Made by a program: the position numbers and the translations under genes | Assembly: GCF_023721835.1 (NCBI RefSeq) | Contig: NZ_JAMKFE010000010.1 | Coordinates: 124,001 to 188,000, forward strand | Direction of reading: 5' to 3' | DNA: 64,000 bases | From: Caldimonas mangrovi | GTDB taxonomy: Bacteria; Pseudomonadota; Gammaproteobacteria; Burkholderiales; Burkholderiaceae_C | Notes under the pieces: generated by a model | What the model saw: only the letters and a program-made list of their open reading frames with translations | Databases searched by the model: none | Told to the model about the DNA's origin: nothing | In this document: positions 32,798-40,466 of the stretch, piece by piece | Position numbering within the stretch: position 1 is the stretch's first letter | Layout: every line of letters begins with the position of its first letter

Positions 32798-34303
32798 ATG
32801 CGTCTGAGGCCCGATGAAAATGTTTCACTGACCGATCTCGCCCGTGGCCAGCACGCGCTGGTTCGCGATGCCGCCTGGGCCAGCCTCACCGGCTCGCTCT
32901 ACGGTGGCGTGATCCTGGTCGGCTTCGCGCTCGCGCTCGGGGCCGGGCCGTTCCACATCGGCCTGCTGGCGGCGATCCCGTTGATCGCGCAGGCCGTACA
33001 GTTGCCGGCCATCGCGCTCGTCGAGCGGATACGGCAACGGCGCAAGATCGCGGTGCTGGTGATCACCGGCGCGCGCGTGCTGATCCTCTCGCTCGCCTGC
33101 CTGCCGTTCCTGACCGACACGCCGACCCAACTGACCTGGCTGGTCGTCGCGCAGTTCACGATCGCTGCGCTCGGTTCGGTCGGTGCCTGCTCGCTGAATT
33201 CGTGGCTGCACCAGTTGCTGCCGCGTGAAGGCCTGGGAGCATTCTTCGCCAAGCGCTTGTTCTGGGCCACCGCAGTGGCCTGCGTGGGCACGCTGGCAGC
33301 TGGCCAGCTCGTCGACCACTGGCCGTTCGAGCCGAAGGTGCAGGCGTATTCCGTGTCTTTCGCTGCGGCGGCAGTCGCCGGGTTCGTGAGTTCCTGGTAC
33401 CTGACCCGGGTGCCCGAGCCGCAGATGCACGTGCCCTCGCACGGCAGCATGCTGGCTCGCTTGCGGCTGCCGTTCAGCGACGGGAACTTCCGCAACTTCC
33501 TGTTTTTCATGGCGTCGTGGAACGTCGCGTCCAACTTCGCGGCGCCCTTCCTCACCGTCTACCTGATGCGCCACCTCGGCTACCCGCTCGGCACGGTCAC
33601 CACGTTGTGGGTCACCAGTCAGGTCGCCAACGCGTTGACGCTGTACCTGTGGGGGCGGCTGTCGGACCGGCTCTCCAACAAGGCCGTGCTGTCGGTCGCG
33701 ATGCCGGCCTGGTTCGCCTGCGTCCTGGCGATCGTTTTCACCGCAGAGCCGCAGCAGCACACCTTCACGCTGCCGCTGCTGTACCTGCTGCATCTGGTGA
33801 TGGGCACGGCCTCCGGCGGCATCGGCCTGGCCAACGGCAACATCGGACTGAAGCTTGCGCCGCAGGGGCAGGGGACTGCCTACCTCGCGGCCATCAGCCT
33901 GACCGGTTCGCTGGCCGGAGGGCTGGCGCCGCTGGTGGCAGGCGGTCTGGCCCAATGGCTGGAAACGGCGCAGCTCTCGATCGTTGTCCAGTGGGCGCTG
34001 CAGCGGCCGCTGCACGAGCTTTCGGTGTTCACGTTCACGCACTACGAGTTCCTGTTCGTGATCTCGGCAGCCATGGGGCTGTACGTGCTGCACCGCCTGT
34101 CGCGCGTGCAGGAAGGACCCGAGGTCAGCGAACGCGTGGTGGTGCAGCAGTTCGCGCTCGAGGCGATGCGCAGCGTCAACAACCTGTCGTCGGTCGGCGG
34201 CATGCTCGGCAACCTGATGAGCTTCGGCCGGCTGTTCGACCGCCGGCTCTACCCTCGCGCCGAGTATCGCGAGGAAGTGCGGCCCTCCGAAGGCCGGGCT
34301 TGA
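32798..34303 (+). CDS. MFS transporter
   Basis: A 501-residue membrane protein with about 11-12 hydrophobic helices, a cytoplasmic loop 2-3 with basic residues (ERIRQRRK), and a long C-terminal cytoplasmic tail (about 60 residues, ending RPSEGRA). The N-terminus before the first helix is unusually long (DENVSLTDLARGQHALVRDAAW), as in several MFS families of unknown substrate. ATG 32798 gives this N-terminus. A promoter with TTGACA begins right at its stop codon, so the downstream MoaD-like pair is separately transcribed or reads through. Confidence 0.82.
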   Translation: MRLRPDENVSLTDLARGQHALVRDAAWASLTGSLYGGVILVGFALALGAGPFHIGLLAAIPLIAQAVQLPAIALVERIRQRRKIAVLVITGARVLILSLACLPFLTDTPTQLTWLVVAQFTIAALGSVGACSLNSWLHQLLPREGLGAFFAKRLFWATAVACVGTLAAGQLVDHWPFEPKVQAYSVSFAAAAVAGFVSSWYLTRVPEPQMHVPSHGSMLARLRLPFSDGNFRNFLFFMASWNVASNFAAPFLTVYLMRHLGYPLGTVTTLWVTSQVANALTLYLWGRLSDRLSNKAVLSVAMPAWFACVLAIVFTAEPQQHTFTLPLLYLLHLVMGTASGGIGLANGNIGLKLAPQGQGTAYLAAISLTGSLAGGLAPLVAGGLAQWLETAQLSIVVQWALQRPLHELSVFTFTHYEFLFVISAAMGLYVLHRLSRVQEGPEVSERVVVQQFALEAMRSVNNLSSVGGMLGNLMSFGRLFDRRLYPRAEYREEVRPSEGRA

Positions 34304-34328
34304 CAAGCCGGTGGTGACCGAATACAAA
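34300..34328 (+). promoter_or_regulatory. Consensus-like sigma70 promoter of the MoaD-like/BNR pair
   Basis: TTGACA at 34300-34305 (perfect -35) and TACAAA at 34323-34328 (4 of 6 matches to -10), with a 17-bp spacer. It overlaps the stop codon of the MFS gene. The predicted start of transcription (about 34334-34336) lies inside the left arm of the hairpin at 34330-34355. Confidence 0.55.
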
Positions 34329-34329
34329 A

Positions 34330-34355
34330 CCTTTCGGTTAACTTAAACCGGAAGG
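34330..34355 (+). promoter_or_regulatory. Hairpin holding the ribosome site of the MoaD-like gene
   Basis: CCTTTCGGTT / AACCGGAAGG pair over 10 bp (one G-U) around the loop AACTTA. The right arm contains the Shine-Dalgarno GGAAGG (34350-34355), which is 6 nt before ATG 34362. In a read-through transcript from the MFS gene the site would be paired; in a transcript starting at about 34335 the left arm is cut to five bases and most of the site would be free. It could alternatively serve as a terminator, but no T-run follows on this strand. Confidence 0.5.
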
Positions 34356-34361
34356 CCGTCC

Positions 34362-34631
34362 ATGGCCGTCATCGCTTTCACGCCCCACTTGCGCCGGTTT
34401 CTCGACGTCCCGGAAGTCGACAGCCCGGCAACCACCTTGCGCGCGGCGCTCGAAGACGCCTTCGCCGGCAACCCGCGCCTGCGCGGATACGTGCTCGACG
34501 ACCAAGGCCACCTGCGCGCCAACGTCGTGATCTTCGTGGATGGCGCACGCAGCGATGACCGCACCGCCCTGGCCGATCCCTTGCGGCCCGACAGCCGCGT
34601 CCACGTGCTGCAGGCACTTTCAGGAGGATGA
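34362..34631 (+). CDS. MoaD/ThiS-like ubiquitin-fold sulfur carrier
   Basis: A beta-grasp protein of 89 residues ending in SGG, the Gly-Gly tail needed for activation as thiocarboxylate or conjugation. Strand and loop pattern (VIAFTPHLRRFL, LDDQGHLRANVVIFVDG, VHVLQALSGG) is typical of MoaD/ThiS proteins. No MoeB/ThiF-type activating enzyme is next to it. Its stop overlaps the ATG of the BNR-repeat gene (ATGA), so the two are translationally coupled. Usual MoaD (molybdopterin synthase) would be with moaE; that partner is absent here, so the role is probably different. Confidence 0.85.
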   Translation: MAVIAFTPHLRRFLDVPEVDSPATTLRAALEDAFAGNPRLRGYVLDDQGHLRANVVIFVDGARSDDRTALADPLRPDSRVHVLQALSGG

Positions 34632-35722
34632 CGATGGCAAGCATCGCAAGAGCCGACCGTGCCTGGGCGGCCACCCGCAAGGGCCTGTTCGAATTGCGCC
34701 TTGCCCACGGACGATGGGCGGTCGAACGCGTCGACTTCCTCGGCGACCCGGTCAGCATGGTGCTGCCGCCCCAGGCGGACGGCCGCATGCTGGCGGCGTT
34801 GAACCTGGGCCACTTCGGCGTCAAGCTGCATGCGTCGGACGACGCAGGCGCCACCTGGCAGGAAGTGGCGACGCCTGTCTACCCGGTGCAACCTGAAGGC
34901 ACCCCGGGGCCGGCATGGAAGCTGATGCAGATCTGGTCGCTGGAGGCTGCCCACGGCACTGTCTGGGCCGGGACCTTGCCGGGCGGATTGTTCCGCTCCG
35001 AGGACTTCGGCGACAGCTGGCAACTCGTCGAGAGCCTGTGGAACCGGCCTGAGCGGCCGCAGTGGTTCGGCGGCGGGTACGACGTGCCGGGCATCCACTC
35101 GATCTGTCCCCATCCGCAGCACACCGGCGAGGTGCTGGTGGCGATCAGCTGCGGCGGTGTCTGGGTGACACGCGATGGCGGCGAGAGCTGGTCGTTGCAG
35201 GCGCGCGGCATGCGAGCCGCCTACATGCCACCGGAAGCGGCCGAAGACGGCAACACGCAGGACCCGCACCGCGTCGTGCGCTGCCCGGCGCAGCCGGAGG
35301 TGCTGTGGTGCCAGCATCACAACGGCATCTGGCGCTCGAGCGACAACGCGGCGACGTGGCAGGAAGTGCAGGGGGTGCCGGTGTCCAACTTCGGTTTTGC
35401 CGTCGCGGTGCATCCGTTGGATGCCGGCACCGCATGGTTTGCGCCGGCTCAGGCCGACGAGCGGCGCGTACCGGTGGACGCCGCGATGGCGGTCACACGT
35501 GTCGCCGGCGGTGGCGAGCGCTTCGACGTGCTGCGCGATGGTTTGCCGCAGCAGAACTGCTACGACCTGGTCTACCGCCACGGGCTGGCCGTGGCGGACG
35601 ACGGCGAACGGCTGTTGATGGGCAGCACCACCGGCGGGCTGTGGGCAAGCCAGGACGCGGGACAACGGTGGCAGGAGGTGGCGCTGACCTTGCCGCCCAT
35701 CTATGCGGTGCGCTTCGGTTGA
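34628..35722 (+). CDS. BNR/VPS10-like beta-propeller protein coupled to the MoaD-like carrier
   Basis: A 364-residue beta-propeller of sialidase/sortilin-type repeats. Several Asp-box-like motifs S-x-D-x-G-x-x-W recur: SDDAGATWQE, SEDFGDSWQL, TRDGGESWSL, SSDNAATWQE, SQDAGQRWQE. No signal peptide is seen, so it is probably cytoplasmic, unlike most sialidases, and no sialidase Arg triad or Asp nucleophile can be assigned. ATG 34628 overlaps the MoaD-like stop. The two-gene pair with a ubiquitin-fold partner suggests that the propeller is a partner, receptor or substrate of that carrier, which is inference. Confidence 0.8.
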   Translation: MTMASIARADRAWAATRKGLFELRLAHGRWAVERVDFLGDPVSMVLPPQADGRMLAALNLGHFGVKLHASDDAGATWQEVATPVYPVQPEGTPGPAWKLMQIWSLEAAHGTVWAGTLPGGLFRSEDFGDSWQLVESLWNRPERPQWFGGGYDVPGIHSICPHPQHTGEVLVAISCGGVWVTRDGGESWSLQARGMRAAYMPPEAAEDGNTQDPHRVVRCPAQPEVLWCQHHNGIWRSSDNAATWQEVQGVPVSNFGFAVAVHPLDAGTAWFAPAQADERRVPVDAAMAVTRVAGGGERFDVLRDGLPQQNCYDLVYRHGLAVADDGERLLMGSTTGGLWASQDAGQRWQEVALTLPPIYAVRFG

Positions 35723-35895
35723 CGGCTGGTGGTGTCGCCGGCAATGGACGGGCGCGCTCGTGCAGCTTCCGGATATGCGCCTCGCCGGGCGCTAGGCGGA
35801 GTTGCACCTGCGAATCTGCATCGGTGCGAAGGAGAACTGCGGGGTTCCCCGGCGGCTCAGAGGGCGGGCGCCTACATGTTGGGACGCACTGACCG

Positions 35896-36849
35896 TCAGC
35901 TGCGCACAGTAGCCTGGGCCGCCTGCAGGCACTGCCGGATCCCTTCAGGGTAGGGCGTCTTGCCGACCGGCCCGATCAACTGCTGCAGCGCGCTGTCGTC
36001 CATCAGCACCGGGTCGGTCACGAGATAGTGCATTTCGACCATCTCGCGCATGAAGGGGTTGAACAGCCCCGCCAGGCGCAGCAGGGTCTTGCCGGCGACA
36101 CGCAGCTTGGGACGCCGTCCGCTCTGCCGCACGATCTCTTCGTACAGCTCGCGCTGCGTCGTGACGCCGGCACCCGCCAGGTGCCACACGCGGCCATAGG
36201 CCTCAGCGGTGTCGACGAGCCGCACGACCACCGGGCCCACATCTGGAACGAAGACGAATTCGTGCGGCTTGTCGAGCGGGCCGACCATGTCTGCGGCACC
36301 GCCGCGGGTGGCCGCCTGGATCGCTCGGTCCAAGAAGCTTTTGTCGACGCCGGGCCCGTAGAAGTCCGGCAGGCGCAGCACCGTGCCCTGGATGCGCCCT
36401 TCGGCGTGTGCTGCCAGCAGCAGATCTTCCTGCGCCTTGCGCATGCGGCCCTTGAAGGTGTGCGGCTCGCGCGGGTGGTCTTCGCGTACCGGCGTGGTGT
36501 GCGGGCGGCCATAGGGATAAACGGTGCCGATCAACAGCATGCGTGGCACGCCTGCCGCAACGGCGCCGTCGAGCGTCTTGCGCATGAGCTCGGGGTGCAG
36601 CTCGAACTTCGAGTAATCGACGCCGACGCAATAGACGATGGCGTCGACGCCGCTCGCGGCCGTGCGCACGGCATCCGGGTCGTCGGGGTTCCAGGTGACG
36701 ATCTCTGCGAGCGGGTCTGCGCCGAAGTTCGCTGCCAGCGCCTGCCGTGAACGGCCGACGACGCGATAGGGGCGGCCTTGCGCACGCAGCGCGGCGGCGA
36801 TGCTGTGGCCGATGGCGCCTGCGGCGCCGAACAGTGCGATCTTGCTCAT
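35896..36849 (-). CDS. NAD(P)-binding Rossmann protein (extended SDR / NmrA-like)
   Basis: A protein of 317 residues with N-terminal FGAAGAIGHSIAAALR (G-x-x-G-x-x-G, residues 6-21) and an extended SDR layout; a YxxxK-type catalytic pair is not clear, but VYCVGVDYSK and TVYPYGRPH contain the substrate-side segments of epimerase/isoflavone reductase-like proteins. The C-terminus has the MVEMHYLVTDPV segment seen in sugar-epimerase-like proteins of Burkholderiales. It is divergent from the LysR gene with a LysR-type site between. Substrate unknown. Confidence 0.78.
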   Translation of the reverse strand: MSKIALFGAAGAIGHSIAAALRAQGRPYRVVGRSRQALAANFGADPLAEIVTWNPDDPDAVRTAASGVDAIVYCVGVDYSKFELHPELMRKTLDGAVAAGVPRMLLIGTVYPYGRPHTTPVREDHPREPHTFKGRMRKAQEDLLLAAHAEGRIQGTVLRLPDFYGPGVDKSFLDRAIQAATRGGAADMVGPLDKPHEFVFVPDVGPVVVRLVDTAEAYGRVWHLAGAGVTTQRELYEEIVRQSGRRPKLRVAGKTLLRLAGLFNPFMREMVEMHYLVTDPVLMDDSALQQLIGPVGKTPYPEGIRQCLQAAQATVRS

Positions 36850-36916
36850 CTGTGATCCGTGGTTCCGGTGAAGTATGGGCGAGGGGCGATGTGAGGATCT
36901 TCGGCCCTGTCTAACC

Positions 36917-36931
36917 ATCCGTCCAACGGAT
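36917..36931. promoter_or_regulatory. LysR-type box ATCCGT-N3-ACGGAT (T-N11-A)
   Basis: A perfect 15-bp palindrome with T-N11-A at 36918/36930, in the 108-bp gap between the divergent NAD(P)-binding gene and the lysR gene, 26 bp before the latter's ATG. It is well placed for both autorepression and activation of the divergent gene. Confidence 0.6.
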
Positions 36932-36957
36932 TGATCGTATATGCCATCATTCACCCC

Positions 36958-37890
36958 ATGAATCTGAGAGCCCTGGACCTGAACCTGCTGGTGGTCCTGC
37001 ATGCCCTGCTCGAAGAGGGCCACGTCACGCGGGCCGCCCGGCGGCTGGGACTGTCCCAACCGGCGACGAGCAGTGCGCTCGAGCGCTGCCGGCACGTGTT
37101 CTCCGACATGCTGCTGGAGAAGGTCGGCTCGCGCATGCAGTTGACGCCCAAGGCGCAGGCCTTGCGGGACCCGTTGGCGCGCGCGCTGGAGGCGGTCCAC
37201 GCCGTGGTCGACGTGCGCCCGCGGGAACTGCGCGAACTGCAGCAGGTGGTGCGGCTGTCGATGGCCGACCACCCGGCGGTGATGCTGCTGGGCGCGTTGC
37301 ATGCCGAGCTTCAAGCGGGCGCACCTCGGCTCGATCTCGTCGTGTTGCCGTGGCGCGGTGCCGCCGACGCCCTGCAGCGGCTGGAAGGCGGCGAGGCCGA
37401 CCTGGCGGTTTCGGTCTTTCCCGCATTGCCGCCGCAATTCACCCGTGTCGAGCTGCTGCGAGAACAGTATGTCGTCGCCATGCGCGCCGGCCACCCGGGC
37501 GTGCGGCGTTTCGGTCTCGACGCCTGGCTGGCTTACCCGCATGTGCTGGTGTCAGGGCAGGCACACACCCGAGGCGTGTTGGACGAGGCCCTCGCCGAGC
37601 GCGGGTTGACGCGCCGCGTCGGTACGGTGGTGCCGAACTTCATGATGGTGGAGCCACTGCTGCTTGCGTCCGACCTGGTGGCGATGCTGCCTTCGCGCAG
37701 CGCTGCGGCCGGCTCGGCCGGCAAACGGCTCGCCGTGTTCGATCCTCCGCTGCCGGTGCCTGGCTTCGCCTTGCACCTGGCCTGGCATGCGAGGCGCGAG
37801 GCCGACCCCGCCACCCGCCATGTCGCGAGCCTGGTGCAGCGTCTGTTGCCCGCGTTGCCCGTTGCCCGATCAAGGAGGCAACGCGTCTGA
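36958..37890 (+). CDS. LysR family transcriptional regulator
   Basis: A 310-residue regulator with N-terminal winged HTH (about 2-60: LRALDLNLLVVLHALLEEGH, VTRAARRLGLSQPATSSALE) and a LysR substrate-binding domain. ATG 36958 gives the family start MNLRALDLNLL; a TTG at 36931 would add nine residues. It is divergent from the NAD(P)-binding protein, with a T-N11-A palindrome between, so it probably regulates that gene in response to a small co-inducer which cannot be named. Confidence 0.9.
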   Translation: MNLRALDLNLLVVLHALLEEGHVTRAARRLGLSQPATSSALERCRHVFSDMLLEKVGSRMQLTPKAQALRDPLARALEAVHAVVDVRPRELRELQQVVRLSMADHPAVMLLGALHAELQAGAPRLDLVVLPWRGAADALQRLEGGEADLAVSVFPALPPQFTRVELLREQYVVAMRAGHPGVRRFGLDAWLAYPHVLVSGQAHTRGVLDEALAERGLTRRVGTVVPNFMMVEPLLLASDLVAMLPSRSAAAGSAGKRLAVFDPPLPVPGFALHLAWHARREADPATRHVASLVQRLLPALPVARSRRQRV

Positions 37891-37911
37891 GGTGGTGGGA
37901 TATCTTGTTCT

Positions 37912-37924
37912 GTTGTCATACAAC
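37912..37924 (+). promoter_or_regulatory. FadR/GntR-type operator before the pectate lyase
   Basis: GTTGT-CAT-ACAAC, a perfect palindrome that contains TTGTCATACAA, an exact match to the TNGTNNNACNA consensus of FadR-subfamily GntR regulators. The subfamily includes ExuR/UxuR-type regulators of hexuronate and pectin degradation. It lies 166-178 bp before the predicted start of the pectate lyase. A second, imperfect match is at 38013-38025. No GntR gene lies in the window. Confidence 0.5.
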
Positions 37925-38089
37925 ATGTTCACTGCCCACCGAGATCATTCCTGAGGATAGACCGATTCAGGATGCAAGCTTCGCAACTGAAATTGTCGCC
38001 TAGACATAAGACGTCGTACAACTGATATGGTCACTCAGCCTCCTGCCTGGTTCGGGAGGCGATATCCACCCCATCAGGAGACCATGGCG

Positions 38090-39787
38090 ATGAAACGCAG
38101 AACTTTCGTGCTGTCGACGCTGGGACCGGCCGCTCTCGCCGCATGCGGCGGTGGCGGCGACACCTCCGAAGCAACGGCCTTGTCGGTCGAGGACGGTCTG
38201 GAGACCGTACGGGGCCGTGGTGGCTCCGCCTCGTCGACCATCGCGGCGGTGCGTCGGGCGATGCGCCGCGCTGCCGCGTTCATGAGCGAGGAGGTCGCCT
38301 ACAAGGGCGGCTATGTCTGGACCTACCTGCCCGACCTGTCGCGCAGTTGGGGAGAAATGGAGGCGAGGCGCACGATGTTGTGGGTGCAGCCGCCCGGCAC
38401 GCCGTCGATGGGGCACGCTTATCTCGACGCCTATCACGCCACCGGCGACAAGCTGTTCCTGCATGCGGCGGAAGACGTCGCCAAGGCATTGATCAAAGCG
38501 CAGCACCCGGCTGGAGGGTGGAACTACATCCACGACTTCGCCGGCGAGGAGTCGCTGAAGGAGTGGTACCGCACGGTGGGCGCCAATGGCTGGCGCCTCG
38601 AGGAGTTCCAGCATTACTACGGCAACGCGACCTTCGACGACGCCGGCACGGCCGTCGCGTCGCAGTTCCTGCTGCGCATGTATCTCGAACGGGGCAGCGG
38701 CCGCTATCGCGAGGCAGTGCACCGGGCGATCCGCTTCGTCACCGCCAGCCAGTACCCGGTCGGCGGCTGGCCGCAGCGCTACCCGCTGCGCGGCAACGAC
38801 TACACGGAATACGTGACCTTCAATGACGACGTCGCCGGCGAGAACATCAAGTTCCTGCTGATGTGCCATTTGGCGCTCGGCCAATCGCGGCTGCTCGGCA
38901 ACATCCACCGGGCGATGGAGAGCTTCCTGTTCATGCAGCAGCCGGACCCGCAGCCCGGTTGGGCTCTGCAGCACACGCTCGACGGGCGGCCGGCGGCGGC
39001 GCGCACGTATGAGCCGCTGGCGCTGACCACGCACACCACGGCCAACAACATCACGCAGTGCATGAACTTCTACACCTTGACCGGCGATCCGCAGTACCTT
39101 GCGCGCGTGCCGCAGGCGATCGACTGGCTCGACAAGGTGAAGTTCACGCCCGAGCTGGCACAGAAGTTCGGCCGCAGCCACCCGACGTTCGTCGAGCTGG
39201 GCACCGACGAGCCGCTGTACGTGCACCGACGCGGCTCGAACGTCGTCAACGGCGAGTACTACGCCGACAAGAACCCCGACCGGACCATCGGCCACTACTC
39301 GGCCTCTCGCAACGTCAACATCGCGGCGCTGCGCAGCCGCTACGAGGACCTGGTATCGCGCCCGGTCGACGAGGTCACCGCGGGGTCGCCGCTCAAGGTG
39401 CGCCGGCGCACGGCGCTGCCGAAGTACTTCTCGCTGCGCGAGGTCGCGGTGGACGACCTGTTCACGGGCCGGATGATGACGACGCCGCCGGTGACCGAAG
39501 AGGCCGCGCGCGCGGTGGCGGAGGCGCTGGTCGCGCCGGGCTACTGGCCGACACCGCTGACGTCGACGACCAACCCCTATATCGGTGCCGGCCCGAGCAC
39601 GCCCTACCTCGAGGACATCTACGCGACGACGCACGTCGGCGACCGCTACGATACATCGCCGTACAACCCGGAAAGCCCTCCGGCCGGCTATCCCGTCGTA
39701 GAAGCTCCGCTGGGCATCTCGGTGGACGGTTTCATCCGCAACATGGGGACGCTGGTCGCCTACGTCGCACCGGTGACGCAGGACTGA
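38090..39787 (+). CDS. Pectate lyase, polysaccharide lyase family 10, exported lipoprotein
   Basis: A 565-residue enzyme. N-terminus MKRRTFVLSTLGPAALAACGGGG combines a twin Arg, hydrophobic helix and lipobox LAAC, so it is an exported lipoprotein, possibly by Tat (residues 1-24 region). The catalytic body carries PL10-type segments such as PVGGWPQRYPLRGNDY and repeated alpha/alpha-toroid helices. It should cleave de-esterified polygalacturonate by beta-elimination, releasing unsaturated oligomers. AGGAG is 3 nt before ATG 38084 but 9 nt before ATG 38090; the latter is chosen. A FadR-type operator lies upstream. No other pectin catabolic gene is nearby. Confidence 0.85.
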   Translation: MKRRTFVLSTLGPAALAACGGGGDTSEATALSVEDGLETVRGRGGSASSTIAAVRRAMRRAAAFMSEEVAYKGGYVWTYLPDLSRSWGEMEARRTMLWVQPPGTPSMGHAYLDAYHATGDKLFLHAAEDVAKALIKAQHPAGGWNYIHDFAGEESLKEWYRTVGANGWRLEEFQHYYGNATFDDAGTAVASQFLLRMYLERGSGRYREAVHRAIRFVTASQYPVGGWPQRYPLRGNDYTEYVTFNDDVAGENIKFLLMCHLALGQSRLLGNIHRAMESFLFMQQPDPQPGWALQHTLDGRPAAARTYEPLALTTHTTANNITQCMNFYTLTGDPQYLARVPQAIDWLDKVKFTPELAQKFGRSHPTFVELGTDEPLYVHRRGSNVVNGEYYADKNPDRTIGHYSASRNVNIAALRSRYEDLVSRPVDEVTAGSPLKVRRRTALPKYFSLREVAVDDLFTGRMMTTPPVTEEAARAVAEALVAPGYWPTPLTSTTNPYIGAGPSTPYLEDIYATTHVGDRYDTSPYNPESPPAGYPVVEAPLGISVDGFIRNMGTLVAYVAPVTQD

Positions 39788-39805
39788 GCCTGCGGTGCTC
39801 GGCAG

Positions 39806-39828
39806 CGGCGTGCCAGTGCGGCACGCCG
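39806..39828 (+). terminator. Rho-independent terminator of the pectate lyase gene
   Basis: CGGCGTGCC-AGTGC-GGCACGCCG gives a perfect 9-bp stem with a 5-nt loop followed by TTTG, beginning 19 nt after the lyase stop codon. Confidence 0.75.
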
Positions 39829-39863
39829 TTTGCTCGACCGGTGTTCCCACCCGGAGCACCGCG

Positions 39864-40463
39864 ATGAGCACCTTGCTGAACAAGCTGTCCCCGAGCGCGA
39901 CCGACCTGATCCGCATGGACCACAGCCAAGTGCTGGACACCTTCCATCAGTTTCGCAGCGGCCTGTCGGCGGCCAAGAAGGAGGCCCTGGTCAACGCCAC
40001 CTGCGTCTCGCTCGAGATCCACGCGCAGCTGGAAGAGGAAACCTTCTATCCGGCGCTGCGTGAGCTTGCGAATGACATCGCCGTGCTCGAAAAAAGTTTC
40101 CCCGAGCACGCCGAGATGCGGCGCCTGATCACGCGATTGCGTGCGATGACCGCGGTCGATCCCGACTACGACACCACCTACTTCGAACTCGTGCGCGACG
40201 TGTTGCACCATGTGGCCGACGAAGAGACGACCTTGTTGCCGGCTGCCGAACGGCTGATGCCGGAACGGCTCGGCGAACTCGGTGCGCAGATGGCGCGTCG
40301 CCGCGCGCAACTGATGACCTCTCGCGCCGGCGAAATCATGTCGAGCACGATGCGGTCGTTCCCTGAGAGTGCGGCCGTGATGGCGGCGGGTGCGGTGGGA
40401 GCCGGCTCCTACCTGATGCACCAGGCGGCCGACTGGGTGAAGGGCGTCGGCCGCCGACACTGA
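39864..40463 (+). CDS. Hemerythrin-domain protein
   Basis: A 199-residue four-helix bundle protein with the hemerythrin HHE pattern: MDHSQVLDTFHQF, SLEIHAQLEEETFYPAL, PEHAEMRRLI and VLHHVADEETTLLPAAE. These His and Glu/Asp residues could hold a non-haem di-iron site for O2, NO or iron binding. A C-terminal extension of about 50 residues (from about 150) ends with a small hydrophobic helix and basic tail. ATG 39864 gives the usual start. It converges with the serine hydrolase gene at 3-4 bp distance. Confidence 0.87.
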   Translation: MSTLLNKLSPSATDLIRMDHSQVLDTFHQFRSGLSAAKKEALVNATCVSLEIHAQLEEETFYPALRELANDIAVLEKSFPEHAEMRRLITRLRAMTAVDPDYDTTYFELVRDVLHHVADEETTLLPAAERLMPERLGELGAQMARRRAQLMTSRAGEIMSSTMRSFPESAAVMAAGAVGAGSYLMHQAADWVKGVGRRH

Positions 40464-40466
40464 GCT

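Noticed and set aside
34330-34355. Intrinsic terminator of the MFS gene
   Set aside because: The stem is good but the T-run occurs only on the opposite strand, where no gene ends; the overlap with the ribosome site is the better explanation.
35723-35895. Possible riboswitch-like sequence (GGTGCGAAGGAGAACTGC)
   Set aside because: It faintly recalls the glycine riboswitch core, but the flanking helices and the second conserved segment are absent, and no gcv gene follows.
38013-38025. Second FadR-type operator (TCGTACAACTG) before the pectate lyase
   Set aside because: It fails at the last conserved A, so it is not listed as an independent site.
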